Shown here: positions 54,882 through 63,559 of the stretch, piece after piece
Layout: the number at the start of each line of letters is the position of its first letter
How positions within the stretch are numbered: position 1 is the first letter of the stretch
DNA from: GCA-2689995 sp964529325
Lineage (GTDB): Bacteria; Fidelibacterota; Marinisomatia; SCGC-AAA003-L08; GCA-2689995
Direction: 5' to 3'
Assembly: GCA_964529325.1 (NCBI GenBank)
Contig: CAZGWH010000001.1
Coordinates: 115,809 to 179,808, forward strand
Length of the DNA: 64,000 nt
Position numbers and translations under genes: made by a program
The notes under the pieces: model-generated
What the model was told of the DNA's origin: nothing
Databases searched by the model: none
Seen by the model: only the letters and a program-made list of their open reading frames with translations

Positions 54882-55779
54882 TTATAAAAGTTAAAATAGC
54901 TTCAGAGACTTCATTAAAAGACTCTTGAATTAGCCAATGTCCAGCATTTAATTTTTCTATTTTATATTTGCCCTTTAAAAATGGTATTGAATTATCTACG
55001 CTATCTTCACCAATTGCCATATCATTTAATCCATAAATAATTAATGTAGGGGTTATTATTTCACCAATAATATCTTGAGTTTCATTAAAATTAGCACGAT
55101 ACCAATTTAAAGCAGACTTTAATGCATTTCTCTGTTTGAATATTTCTAAATATGAATCAACCTCTGCAGTAGTACTTTGATTCCATATTTTTTTTAAATT
55201 CTTATAAAAACAAATTTTAAAATATATTTCAGGTAAAATAGGTTTTTTAAAAAATTTAATATATTCACTTTTTTTCTGCTGTTTTGAATTATTAGCAATT
55301 GATTTTATAAATGCATCTAAATGCGGTACCGAAAGTGCCGACCAAGTTAATATTCTTGTTGGATTATTAGCAACAACCTGCCAACCAACAGCCGAACCCC
55401 AATCATGTCCAATTAAATGAAAAGAATTTAATTTAAATGAATCAGCTATATCAATAATATCTTTAGATAATTTTTCCATTGAATAATCTGAAATTTGTGA
55501 TGGACGAGCTCCAAAGCTATATCCGCGTTGATCTGGAGCAATTACCCTAAATCCATTAACATCAAGTAATTTAATAAAATCCTGCCACATTCTTGATGTC
55601 TCTGGAAATCCATGTAATAAAATTATCGTTTCTTTCGCATTTTCTAATCCTCCAATTCTACATGTGAATGTAAATTCTTCAGCTTCCACATCTGCAAATT
55701 TTACATTATCTTTTTCATAATATTGAATATTTTGAGCGAAGTTTATTGTTAGTGTTACAATTATAAGTAGTATTTTCAT
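54868..55779 (-). CDS. Exported alpha/beta hydrolase (epoxide hydrolase/dehalogenase-like)
   Basis: 303 aa. N-terminal signal peptide (MKILLIIVTLTINFAQ). Alpha/beta-hydrolase core with HGFPE (56-60, oxyanion loop), APDQRGYSFGARPSQI, nucleophile elbow LIGHDWGSAVGW with Asp126 rather than Ser, an acid in IYGLNDMAIG and a catalytic His in NAGHWLIQE. The Asp nucleophile, HGFPE and PDQRGYG pattern match soluble epoxide hydrolases and haloalkane/fluoroacetate dehalogenases. The periplasmic or extracellular location is less usual for that group. The true substrate cannot be read from the sequence. Confidence 0.83.
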   Translation of the reverse strand: MKILLIIVTLTINFAQNIQYYEKDNVKFADVEAEEFTFTCRIGGLENAKETIILLHGFPETSRMWQDFIKLLDVNGFRVIAPDQRGYSFGARPSQISDYSMEKLSKDIIDIADSFKLNSFHLIGHDWGSAVGWQVVANNPTRILTWSALSVPHLDAFIKSIANNSKQQKKSEYIKFFKKPILPEIYFKICFYKNLKKIWNQSTTAEVDSYLEIFKQRNALKSALNWYRANFNETQDIIGEIITPTLIIYGLNDMAIGEDSVDNSIPFLKGKYKIEKLNAGHWLIQESFNEVSEAILTFINDNN

Positions 55780-55798
55780 TTCATAATCTACTAAATAA

Positions 55799-55823
55799 AT
55801 AAGCCTCTATAAAAGAGGCTTAT
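55799..55823 (-). terminator. Intrinsic terminator after the 550-aa propeller gene
   Basis: Arms ATAAGCCTCT / AGAGGCTTAT with a five-base loop, 29 bases after the stop of the 55852-57504 gene, followed on the minus strand by TTATTTATTTAG. It separates that gene from the hydrolase. The GCCTC stem core matches that of the htpG terminator. Confidence 0.7.
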
Positions 55824-55851
55824 ATCAAAATTAATTTCAGTTATTATTATT

Positions 55852-57504
55852 TTACTCACCTAAAATAAGATTAATAAAGATTATTATATCTAAAACATCT
55901 ACAGACTGGTCCCCATTTCCATCAGCAATATCGTTATATTCATTTGATAAAACTAAATTTACAATTATTACAATATCAACAATATTAATTAATCCATCAT
56001 TATTTACATCTCCATATAAAATAGAAAAATCACAATTCTTTATATATGCAAAACTTTCTTCATTGCTTTCAGTCAAAATTGCTGTTGAATCTTTTAAAAT
56101 ACATCGATTATCGACAGGATTATGAGTCATATAATTAGCATTTAACTCAAAGGATTTAGTCATACATTGTTCAATAAATAATGGTTCGCCAATAATTGAT
56201 TGAGAACTATGATTCCAATTTGAAAATAGTGTATTTCCTCCACTCCAATAATTATATCCATCTTGCAAATTAAAATTACATTGTTGATAAAATAATAAAA
56301 AGAGTAACCCTGATTCACCTGCACCACCTCCAACATTTATTGCAATTTGACCATTATTACCTAAATCACCAATAAAAGAAATTGATCTAGAAAATCTACC
56401 CGTAGGTTCTAAATTTAAATTAAATCCACCTTCATTATTATTAATTCGAGTATATGACTTTACTGTTTTATCACTATTTAAATATAAAATATACCCATAA
56501 CCTTCATTTAATTGATTCGCTCCTGTAAATAAATCAGGAATTCCATCATTATTTAAATCTCCAGCATTACACAATGCATGACCAAAGTCTGCATTTTCAG
56601 GCAATATTTCATTAAATCCAGATTCATTTTGAGTTATTCTATTTTTTGATTCTACATTAAAAGATTCTGAGTTTAATGATAAAATCCAAATTGCTCCTTG
56701 TTGGTTTCCTGTTCTAAATGCACCCACAGCAAGTTCAAGTGTACCATCACCATCTATATCGCCTAACATAGCAACTTCTCGGCCTCCAAATTGATCTCCA
56801 TTTGAAAGACCTTCTCCAAATCCACCTTGAGTAGAGCTAATCGTAACTGTATTTTCTGTAATTACTTGAGAATTAGAATTTAAAAATAATAAATCTATAG
56901 ATCCTCTCATATTACCTCCATCATTAGACCCAGGATTACAACCAACTAAATCAATCCGTCCATCACCATTAATATCTCCAATTGCACTTAAACCCTGTCC
57001 AATTATATTTTCATTTTTAACGACTGATTTAACAGTTCCATTTGAATTTAAATGAATAATATAGAGAGCTTTATTTTCAGGTGTGGGAGCTGAAACGGCT
57101 ATGTCTGGTATATTATCATTATCATAATCACCGATTCCTGCAACACCATAACCAAAATAACTACTCGGTAATAAAGTTTCCTCAAAACCACCCATTAACA
57201 TAGAAATTTTTTGATGAGATTGAACAGTGCCATCGGAATTCATAAATAGAATGTAAACTGCTCCTGCATCAATTTCACCATCATCATCAGACCTTGCTCC
57301 AATTACGAGATCAAAAACTCCATCACCATTTACATCTCCAATAACATCATGATCTCTACCAAACCGGTCGCCTGATTCTAAAAACCCTTCAAAACCACCT
57401 AAGTTATCACCAATTTTAATAAAATTATCTGCTCCATAAAATTGAATTGATTGTGAAAACAAAATAATTGGTAATGTAATAATAATATTTTTAATAAAAT
57501 TCAT
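55852..57504 (-). CDS. Secreted FG-GAP beta-propeller protein with terminal dockerin
   Basis: 550 aa with a signal peptide (NFIKNIIITLPIILFSQS). Six visible FG-GAP/integrin-alpha-type repeats of about 62 aa, each with a calcium-loop of the form 'IGDxNxDGxxDLxxG' (DVNGDGVFDLVIGARSDD, DYDNDNIPDIAVSAP, DINGDGRIDLVGCN, DIDGDGTLELAVGA, DLNNDGIPDLFTGA, DLGNNGQIAINVGG). Then a small Cys-containing domain (~395-480, QCNFNLQDGYNYW and QCMTKSFELNANYM) and two dockerin-type loops (GDVNNDGLINIVDIVIIVNL and GDQSVDVLDIIIFINLILGE) that end at the stop. Calcium-dependent extracellular protein, role unknown; same C-terminal arrangement as the 829-aa propeller. Confidence 0.82.
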   Translation of the reverse strand: MNFIKNIIITLPIILFSQSIQFYGADNFIKIGDNLGGFEGFLESGDRFGRDHDVIGDVNGDGVFDLVIGARSDDDGEIDAGAVYILFMNSDGTVQSHQKISMLMGGFEETLLPSSYFGYGVAGIGDYDNDNIPDIAVSAPTPENKALYIIHLNSNGTVKSVVKNENIIGQGLSAIGDINGDGRIDLVGCNPGSNDGGNMRGSIDLLFLNSNSQVITENTVTISSTQGGFGEGLSNGDQFGGREVAMLGDIDGDGTLELAVGAFRTGNQQGAIWILSLNSESFNVESKNRITQNESGFNEILPENADFGHALCNAGDLNNDGIPDLFTGANQLNEGYGYILYLNSDKTVKSYTRINNNEGGFNLNLEPTGRFSRSISFIGDLGNNGQIAINVGGGAGESGLLFLLFYQQCNFNLQDGYNYWSGGNTLFSNWNHSSQSIIGEPLFIEQCMTKSFELNANYMTHNPVDNRCILKDSTAILTESNEESFAYIKNCDFSILYGDVNNDGLINIVDIVIIVNLVLSNEYNDIADGNGDQSVDVLDIIIFINLILGE

Positions 57505-57750
57505 TTAACTCCTTAATATTTAATTTTTTAATATCCCTAATTGAGTATATTATTTGTGAAAAGTTAACATATATATTATAAAATTTGTAACTTAAATAAT
57601 TTCTTAATTTACAATGATATTTCTGTAAGTCTATATTATTTCAATTTATTTTTAATCTTAGATAATCTTTAAGAAGAATAAAAAAATAAAAATATTATTT
57701 TAGTATAGTAAAAATTAATTTAAGTTTTGTATTATAAATTCAGGTATTAA

Positions 57751-58284
57751 ATGAAGATTACGGTTTATTTATTATTATTATTATTAATAGGATGTGGAGA
57801 TTCAATTACAGAATTAATAGTAGAATCATATTCAGAAGGTAACCCTAAAATAATTCATTTTATTTCAGGAAAAGATTCGGTAAAAATAGTCCATAAAAAA
57901 ATATCACTAAAAGAAAATGGTGATACGCTATCAATTCATTATGGTGACTCTTTAAAAGTAGAAATGACTTATTATAAATCAGATACATTGAAAACAGTTT
58001 CAAAATATTTACATAGTAAAAAATCTGGTGAATGGAAATATTTTCATGACAATGGTGCAATTGACTGTCGATTATTTTATAATAAAAATATCATTGATAG
58101 TACTTATCAAGAATTTTACTCAAACGGTAAAAAAGCAATTACAGGTTTGTACTCTAATGGCATTCGTGAAGGACAATGGAAATTTTATGATTCAGATGGT
58201 GCATTGACGGGAGATTATAAATATTTAAAAGGAGATGTATATTATTCTTCTGGATATTACATTAATTTAGAATATGGGGATTAA
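57751..58284 (+). CDS. YwqK/MORN-repeat lipoprotein
   Basis: 177 aa. Lipoprotein signal KITVYLLLLLLIGCGDS with lipobox LIGC (Cys15). The body has YwqK-like repeats: 'ESYSEGNPKIIHFI', 'SGEWKYFHDNGAIDCRLFY', 'YQEFYSNGKKAITGLYSNG', 'REGQWKFYDSDGALTGDYKY'. These beta-hairpin repeats are found in lipoproteins annotated as YwqK-family antitoxins; a toxin partner is not evident. Divergent from the propeller gene across 246 bases, convergent with purD one base apart. A second YwqK-like gene lies at 54381-54881. Confidence 0.75.
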   Translation: MKITVYLLLLLLIGCGDSITELIVESYSEGNPKIIHFISGKDSVKIVHKKISLKENGDTLSIHYGDSLKVEMTYYKSDTLKTVSKYLHSKKSGEWKYFHDNGAIDCRLFYNKNIIDSTYQEFYSNGKKAITGLYSNGIREGQWKFYDSDGALTGDYKYLKGDVYYSSGYYINLEYGD

Positions 58285-58285
58285 T

Positions 58286-59533
58286 TTATTTACCAATATC
58301 ATTTCTAAAATACATACCTTCAAAATGAATATTTTCAATTCCTGAATACGCATTTTTAATTGCCTCTTTAGGGCTTTCACCTTTTGCAGTTATATTTAAT
58401 ACCCGACCACCATTTGTAAAAAATTTATTATTTTCAGATTTAGTTCCTGCATGAAAAACAATTGATTTACACTTGTTTAATCCTTTAATTTCTACACCTT
58501 TTTTATAATTTTCAGGGTATCCATCCGAAGCTAACACAATTGTACAGACTGAATTTTCATACCAATTTAATTTTATATTTTTTAAATCCTTATTAATAAC
58601 TGCAAGGAATACATCTGTTATATCATTTTTTAATCGTGGTAGAATTACTTGAGTTTCAGGGTCGCCAAATCTTACATTGAATTCTAATACTTTGGGGCCT
58701 TTTTTAGTATAAATAATTCCTATAAATAATACTCCTCTAAAATCCATTTTTTCACGTATTAATCCATTCATAATTGGATCTAATATTTCATTTTGGCAAA
58801 CTGTTTCCATATCGACTGTTACATTCGGGTTTGGTGATATACATCCCATCCCACCAGTATTTAATCCTGTTTCACCATTTCCTATTTTTTTATAATCTTT
58901 TGCTAATACCATTGGTATCATTGTTTTACCATCGACAAAAGTAAGAATTGAAATTTCATTACCAATTAAAAACTCTTCTATAATAATATTTTGGCCAGCC
59001 TTACCAAATTTATGAGACACCATTATTTCTTTAACTGCATTTTGAGCATCTAATTTTGTTTTACAAATAATCACACCCTTACCACCAGCTAAACCATCGG
59101 CTTTAATTACAACTGGAAAATTAGAATAAGATTCTAAATACTGGAGAGCAAATTCACTGGAATTAAATTTCGCATAATCTCCAGTAGGAATATTGTATTT
59201 AATTAAAAATTCTTTAGTGAAAATTTTACTTTCTTCAAAGATAGAAGCATTTTTTCTTGGTCCAAAAACTTTATAGCCCGCATCTTCTAATACATCAACA
59301 ATTCCATTGACAAGATACGCTTCAGGACCAATAATAGTTAAATTTATATTATTTTCTTTAACAAATGCTAAAACTTCATTATTATCATTTGGGTTTAAAA
59401 TAGGAATTTCAGCAAATTCATTTATTCCTCCATTTCCAGGAGCACAATAAATTTTATTAACTTTTGAACATTGAGATATTTTCCAAATTAATGCATGTTC
59501 TCTTCCACCCGAACCTAAAACTAATACTTTCAA
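58286..59533 (-). CDS. purD: Phosphoribosylamine-glycine ligase (GAR synthetase)
   Basis: 415 aa. PurD joins glycine to phosphoribosylamine in the second step of purine synthesis. N-domain MKVLVLGSGGREHALIWKIS, APGNGGI, then the ATP-grasp region: FPVVIKADGLAGGKGVIICK, EEFLIGNEISILTFVDGK, NTGGMGCISPNPNV, FNVRFGDPETQVILPRLKND. The C-domain carries HAGTKSENNKFFTNGGRVLN. The start is TTG eight bases after pyrI, with GAGG fourteen bases upstream, so it appears to be the last gene of the pyrimidine operon, an association of purine and pyrimidine synthesis. Confidence 0.96.
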   Translation of the reverse strand: MKVLVLGSGGREHALIWKISQCSKVNKIYCAPGNGGINEFAEIPILNPNDNNEVLAFVKENNINLTIIGPEAYLVNGIVDVLEDAGYKVFGPRKNASIFEESKIFTKEFLIKYNIPTGDYAKFNSSEFALQYLESYSNFPVVIKADGLAGGKGVIICKTKLDAQNAVKEIMVSHKFGKAGQNIIIEEFLIGNEISILTFVDGKTMIPMVLAKDYKKIGNGETGLNTGGMGCISPNPNVTVDMETVCQNEILDPIMNGLIREKMDFRGVLFIGIIYTKKGPKVLEFNVRFGDPETQVILPRLKNDITDVFLAVINKDLKNIKLNWYENSVCTIVLASDGYPENYKKGVEIKGLNKCKSIVFHAGTKSENNKFFTNGGRVLNITAKGESPKEAIKNAYSGIENIHFEGMYFRNDIGK

Positions 59534-59541
59534 ATTATTAT

Positions 59542-59985
59542 TTAAACCTCAAATTCATTCAATGTAAATAATCGTTCACAATAATCACAACGCAACGACA
59601 CATCTTTTGATTTCACTCGTGTAAATTTAGTCTCGATTTCTTCAAAATTAGTAATGCATTTAATATTAGGGCAACTTACCGCATTTCTAATTGATGTTGG
59701 AATATGCACTTCTGTTTTTTTAAACACCTCAAAATCACGAATTATTGTTAAAGTTGCTGATGGTGCAACAATTGAAATTCTATTCACCGCTCGAGTAGAT
59801 ATTTCCTTACCCTCAATTTTTATTAAATCTTTTCGTCCTAATGCTTTACTGGAAAGATTCATTCCAATCGTGGTTACTTTTTTAAAATGCGATGATAAAA
59901 TTTCATAAACTTTTAGTGCTTTTCCAGCTGGAATATGATCAATCACAGTCCCATTTTTAATTGCGTCTACTTTTAATTGTTTCAT
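59542..59985 (-). CDS. pyrI: Aspartate carbamoyltransferase regulatory subunit
   Basis: 147 aa. PyrI binds CTP/ATP and joins catalytic trimers into the allosteric ATCase holoenzyme. N-terminal allosteric domain: LKVDAIKNGTVIDHIPAGKA, KVTTIGMNLSSKALGRKD, NRISIVAPSATLTIIRD. C-terminal zinc domain with four Cys in CPNIKC and RCDYC. The presence of PyrI predicts E. coli-type ATCase control, with CTP inhibition. The start overlaps the pyrB stop as ATGA, the standard coupled arrangement. Confidence 0.95.
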   Translation of the reverse strand: MKQLKVDAIKNGTVIDHIPAGKALKVYEILSSHFKKVTTIGMNLSSKALGRKDLIKIEGKEISTRAVNRISIVAPSATLTIIRDFEVFKKTEVHIPTSIRNAVSCPNIKCITNFEEIETKFTRVKSKDVSLRCDYCERLFTLNEFEV

Positions 59986-60887
59986 GCGTTATTTTCCATT
60001 AATTTAGTTATAATTGCTTGACGCATATAAACACCGTTTTTTGCTTGTTGAAAATAATATGCGCATTTTAATTTATCTACTTCAACGGAGATTTCATCAA
60101 CTCGAGGTAAAGGATGTAAAATTTTAAAATTATCTTTAACATTTGATAATATTTCAGGTGTAATAACATACGAACTTTTAACCTTTTCATAATCTTCAGG
60201 ATCAGTAAATCGCTCTTTTTGTATTCGAGTCACATAAAGTATATCTAAATCATCAACAATATTATCTAAAGAATCTGTTTGTGTATATTTAATCCCTAAA
60301 TCATCAAGTTCATCTAAAATATATGAAGGCATATTCAAAATTTCGGGTGAAACAAAATAAAACTCAGGATTAAAAGCTCCTAAAGCAAAAGATAATGAAT
60401 GGACTGTTCTTCCATATCTTAAATCACCCAATAAACATACTTTTAAATTATCAAGTGATTTCTGTGTTTTATGGATAGAATATAAATCTAGCATTGATTG
60501 AGTTGGATGTTGATTTGCACCATCTCCAGCATTTACAACGGGAATATCAACACATTCAGAAACATATTTTGCAGAGCCTTCTAGTGGATGTCTCATTACA
60601 ATTATATCTGAATATTGATTAATTATTTTTACCGTATCAGATAATGTTTCACCTTTCTCTAAAGAACTTCCTTTTGTTCCTGACATCGTAATCACTTCAC
60701 CACCTAATCGTTTCATTGCAGTTTCAAATGAAAGTTGTGTACGAGTTGACGGTTCAAAAAACAATGCCCCCATTACTTTACCAGTCATATCAGATTTTAC
60801 TTTACCTGATTCAATATTTTCGGCTAATTCAATGAGTGAATTAATTTTATCCACTCCTAAATTTCGCATACTTATTAAATTTTCCAT
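59982..60887 (-). CDS. pyrB: Aspartate carbamoyltransferase catalytic subunit
   Basis: 301 aa, forms carbamoyl-aspartate from carbamoyl phosphate and aspartate. Start chosen at the ATG at 60887 (MENLISMRNL), which has AAAGGA seven bases upstream and lies one base after the PyrE-PyrF stop; a longer frame to 60944 is less likely. Key motifs: FFEPSTRTQLSFETAMKRLG (carbamoyl phosphate), KGETLSDT, MRHPLEGSAKYV, GANQHPTQSMLDLYSI, GDLRYGRTVHSL and LHPLPRVDEIS. The paired pyrI indicates the allosteric class B enzyme. Confidence 0.96.
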   Translation of the reverse strand: MENLISMRNLGVDKINSLIELAENIESGKVKSDMTGKVMGALFFEPSTRTQLSFETAMKRLGGEVITMSGTKGSSLEKGETLSDTVKIINQYSDIIVMRHPLEGSAKYVSECVDIPVVNAGDGANQHPTQSMLDLYSIHKTQKSLDNLKVCLLGDLRYGRTVHSLSFALGAFNPEFYFVSPEILNMPSYILDELDDLGIKYTQTDSLDNIVDDLDILYVTRIQKERFTDPEDYEKVKSSYVITPEILSNVKDNFKILHPLPRVDEISVEVDKLKCAYYFQQAKNGVYMRQAIITKLMENNA

Positions 60888-60888
60888 A

Positions 60889-62280
60889 TTAATCCTTTTC
60901 TTTTCTTTCTTCCCATGCTTCCCAGGCTTGTTCTCTATATTCAATTGCTGATTGTTTTGGATTTGAGTGATTACAAATTCCCCTACCTACAATAATTATA
61001 TCTGAACCACCAAGAATCGCTGTTTTTGCTGTAATATATTGTTGCCCTAAATCATCACCAGAAGATGATAAACTAACACCTGGAGTTAAAAGTAAAAATC
61101 CACTCGGAATTTCCTTTTTCAATGATTTTAATCCTTCCACGGTTTTATCATGACCTATAAACCCAGATACATATTCAGGGGAATTTGCACCTATTTCAAT
61201 TACAGTTTTAGTATAAGTTGCATCCATTAAATTACCTTTAGATGACATTTTAGCTAATAAAAAACTAGATTTATTTATGGGGTTATCTTTAAAAATACCT
61301 TTTAATGTCCCATTACCAGCCACTAAATGAATAGTAACCGTATCTGCCCAGTCAGAAATATTAAAGATACCATTATTATATTGATGATAAACAGTGTTTC
61401 CAATATCCGCAAATTTCCGATCTTCAAAAATCACAAAGTTTTTTTCAATTGAGAGTTGTTTTAATTTATTTATAAACCCAGTATCAAAATCTGATAAGAT
61501 ATCAATATGTGTTTTAACCATTAATATATCATCCGATATTGGTTCAAGGATATTGAAAAATTCAGATTGAGTAGTTACATCTATCGATACAGTTAGATTT
61601 GTCTTTTTTTTCTCAATTAAATTTTCTAACCTTTTCGTAATATTATTTTTAATTATTTTTTTAGGATTTTTATCATTAACTTGAGTTGATTGAAACTCAA
61701 TAATTTGAGTCACTTGAGAATCAGATATAGATCCATCCTCTAACAATATTTTTATAATATCATTTAAAGTTATTAAACTATGCAATTTTACATTGTTTTT
61801 TGCTAGAAAATCAGAACCATCAATACTTCTATCAATTGCTACACTAATATCACTTACTTTTAATCCTGCCGATTCAAAACCTGCAATCGTTTCAACTTTA
61901 CTACTACCCGTTGTTATTAAATCGTCGATAACTAATATGGTATCGCCTATATTATATCGTCCTTCGATTTTTTGGGCTGTACCATAAGTTTTTTTTTCTT
62001 TTCGAATATAAACCAACGGAATATTTAATTTTGAAGATACAAGTGTTGCAATGGGTAATGCAGTGTATGGAATTCCAGTTACAAGATTAAATTTTAAATT
62101 ATTAATTTGCTTACATAATTCAGTAGCAAATTTATCCATTAAATCAGGATAAGAAACAATTAGCCGTAGATCAAAATAAAAAGGCGAAATTAATCCAGAT
62201 TTTAACTTAAACTCTCCAAATTTAATTGCGCCAATTTTATATAATTGGCGAATAATATCTTTTTTTTCATCTGTAATCAA
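60889..62280 (-). CDS. Bifunctional UMP synthase (PyrE-PyrF fusion, eukaryote-type order)
   Basis: 463 aa from a TTG at 62280 with AAAGGA seven bases upstream; an ATG at 62334 exists in frame but overlaps pyrC by 68 bases and lacks an SD. N-terminal orotate phosphoribosyltransferase (~1-190): KFGEFKLKSGLISPFYFDLR, TGIPYTALPIATLVSSKLNI and PRPP motif ILVIDDLITTGSS. C-terminal OMP decarboxylase (~215-463): TVSIDVTT, the catalytic FEDRKFADIGNTVYHQY (DxKxxD), LTPGVSLSSSGDDLGQQY, GGSDIIIVGRGI. The order OPRT then OMPDC, and many of these residues, are those of animal UMPS; standalone PyrE and PyrF are usual in bacteria. Overlaps pyrC by 14 bases. Confidence 0.92.
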   Translation of the reverse strand: MITDEKKDIIRQLYKIGAIKFGEFKLKSGLISPFYFDLRLIVSYPDLMDKFATELCKQINNLKFNLVTGIPYTALPIATLVSSKLNIPLVYIRKEKKTYGTAQKIEGRYNIGDTILVIDDLITTGSSKVETIAGFESAGLKVSDISVAIDRSIDGSDFLAKNNVKLHSLITLNDIIKILLEDGSISDSQVTQIIEFQSTQVNDKNPKKIIKNNITKRLENLIEKKKTNLTVSIDVTTQSEFFNILEPISDDILMVKTHIDILSDFDTGFINKLKQLSIEKNFVIFEDRKFADIGNTVYHQYNNGIFNISDWADTVTIHLVAGNGTLKGIFKDNPINKSSFLLAKMSSKGNLMDATYTKTVIEIGANSPEYVSGFIGHDKTVEGLKSLKKEIPSGFLLLTPGVSLSSSGDDLGQQYITAKTAILGGSDIIIVGRGICNHSNPKQSAIEYREQAWEAWEERKEKD

Positions 62281-63559
62281 TTTCAATTCCTTTTGTATTA
62301 TTATATTTCTCGTCTTTATATGCAATTTCACCATTTACAATTGTCATAAAAACATCGCCTTTTAATTTCATATTAATAAAAGGTGAATATTTTGCTTTCG
62401 TTTGAAAAAGGCCAGGATTAACTATAAATTCTTTTTCTAAGTCAATCACTGTAATATCTGCAAAATAACCCTCTTTTAATTTCCCTCTATTTTTTATATT
62501 GAAAATATTGGACGAATTATAACTTGTAATTTTTTCAACTAATTCAAGTGATAAATTCCCTGAATTTACTTCATTTAATAAAAGTGGTAGACAAGTTTCA
62601 AAACCAGGGAATCCTGATGGTGCATTGGAATAACTTCTATTTTTCTCATCTAAATTATGTGGTGCATGATCAGTTCCAATCGAATCAACAGTTCCTTCTA
62701 ATATTGCCTTTAAAATACGCTGATTATCCTCAAAATCACGAAGAGGTGGATTAACTCTACCCCAATTTCCAACTTGGTCTAATTTTTCTCGTGTAATTAA
62801 TAAATGATGAGGTGTAATTTCACAAAATATATTTATATTTATTTTTTTTGCTTCACAAATTAAATCCATTTCTTCTGCAGTAGCTACATGTGCAAAATAT
62901 ACTTTACAATTATATTTATATGACATTTCAATAACTGCTTTTGTAGTTTTAATTGCACATTTACGATTTCTAATTAAATGATGGTTCTTAATAATTGGTT
63001 CATATTGAGAAGTACATTCTTGAATACAACTTCCAGATTCACTATGAAAAATAAGTGGTACCTGTATTTTTTCAGCTAATTTAAATACATTTGTTAATTG
63101 TTTTGGATCTTCAACAGGCACTCCACCACTTGACTCACAAAGGAAAACTTTTATTGCATTAAATTTTTTAACTTCTCTAATATCAGTACTATTTGTACCA
63201 ATATACCCAAGATTAAATCCATAATTCACTTTTGATTTTTTTGCAAAATCTCTTTTTATAGCTAAGTTTTCATTATTAGTAGTAGGTGGAACAGTATTTG
63301 GCATATCCATTACGGTAGTGATTCCACCTCTAATGGCAGATTTTGTACCTGAATCCCAGTCTTCTTTATATGATTGATCCATATCTCGCATATGAACATG
63401 AGGATCAATTATGCCTGGCAGAATATATTTTCCATTTAAATCAATTATTTGATCTGCTGAAAAGGAGTTAGGATTTATTTTATTAATTATACCATTTGAA
63501 ATTAGTAAATCTAAATCTGAATTATCAGATTTTCTACCATTTTTTAATAAAATAGTCAA
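62267..63559 (-). CDS. pyrC: Dihydroorotase
   Basis: 430 aa amidohydrolase that closes carbamoyl-aspartate to dihydroorotate. Start is TTG with TAGGTAG upstream. Motifs: ILPGIIDPHVHMRD (zinc His pair), GGITTVMDMPNTVPPT, IKVFLCESSGG (the Lys of IKVF is the likely carboxylated bridge), PLIFHSESG, YFAHVATAEEM, CEITPHHLL, IGTDHAPH and NAPSGFPGFET. Length and DPHVHxRD favour the PyrC-type I enzyme rather than allantoinase. First gene of the pyrC-pyrEF-pyrB-pyrI-purD unit; carAB and pyrD are elsewhere. Confidence 0.93.
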   Translation of the reverse strand: MTILLKNGRKSDNSDLDLLISNGIINKINPNSFSADQIIDLNGKYILPGIIDPHVHMRDMDQSYKEDWDSGTKSAIRGGITTVMDMPNTVPPTTNNENLAIKRDFAKKSKVNYGFNLGYIGTNSTDIREVKKFNAIKVFLCESSGGVPVEDPKQLTNVFKLAEKIQVPLIFHSESGSCIQECTSQYEPIIKNHHLIRNRKCAIKTTKAVIEMSYKYNCKVYFAHVATAEEMDLICEAKKININIFCEITPHHLLITREKLDQVGNWGRVNPPLRDFEDNQRILKAILEGTVDSIGTDHAPHNLDEKNRSYSNAPSGFPGFETCLPLLLNEVNSGNLSLELVEKITSYNSSNIFNIKNRGKLKEGYFADITVIDLEKEFIVNPGLFQTKAKYSPFINMKLKGDVFMTIVNGEIAYKDEKYNNTKGIEIDYR

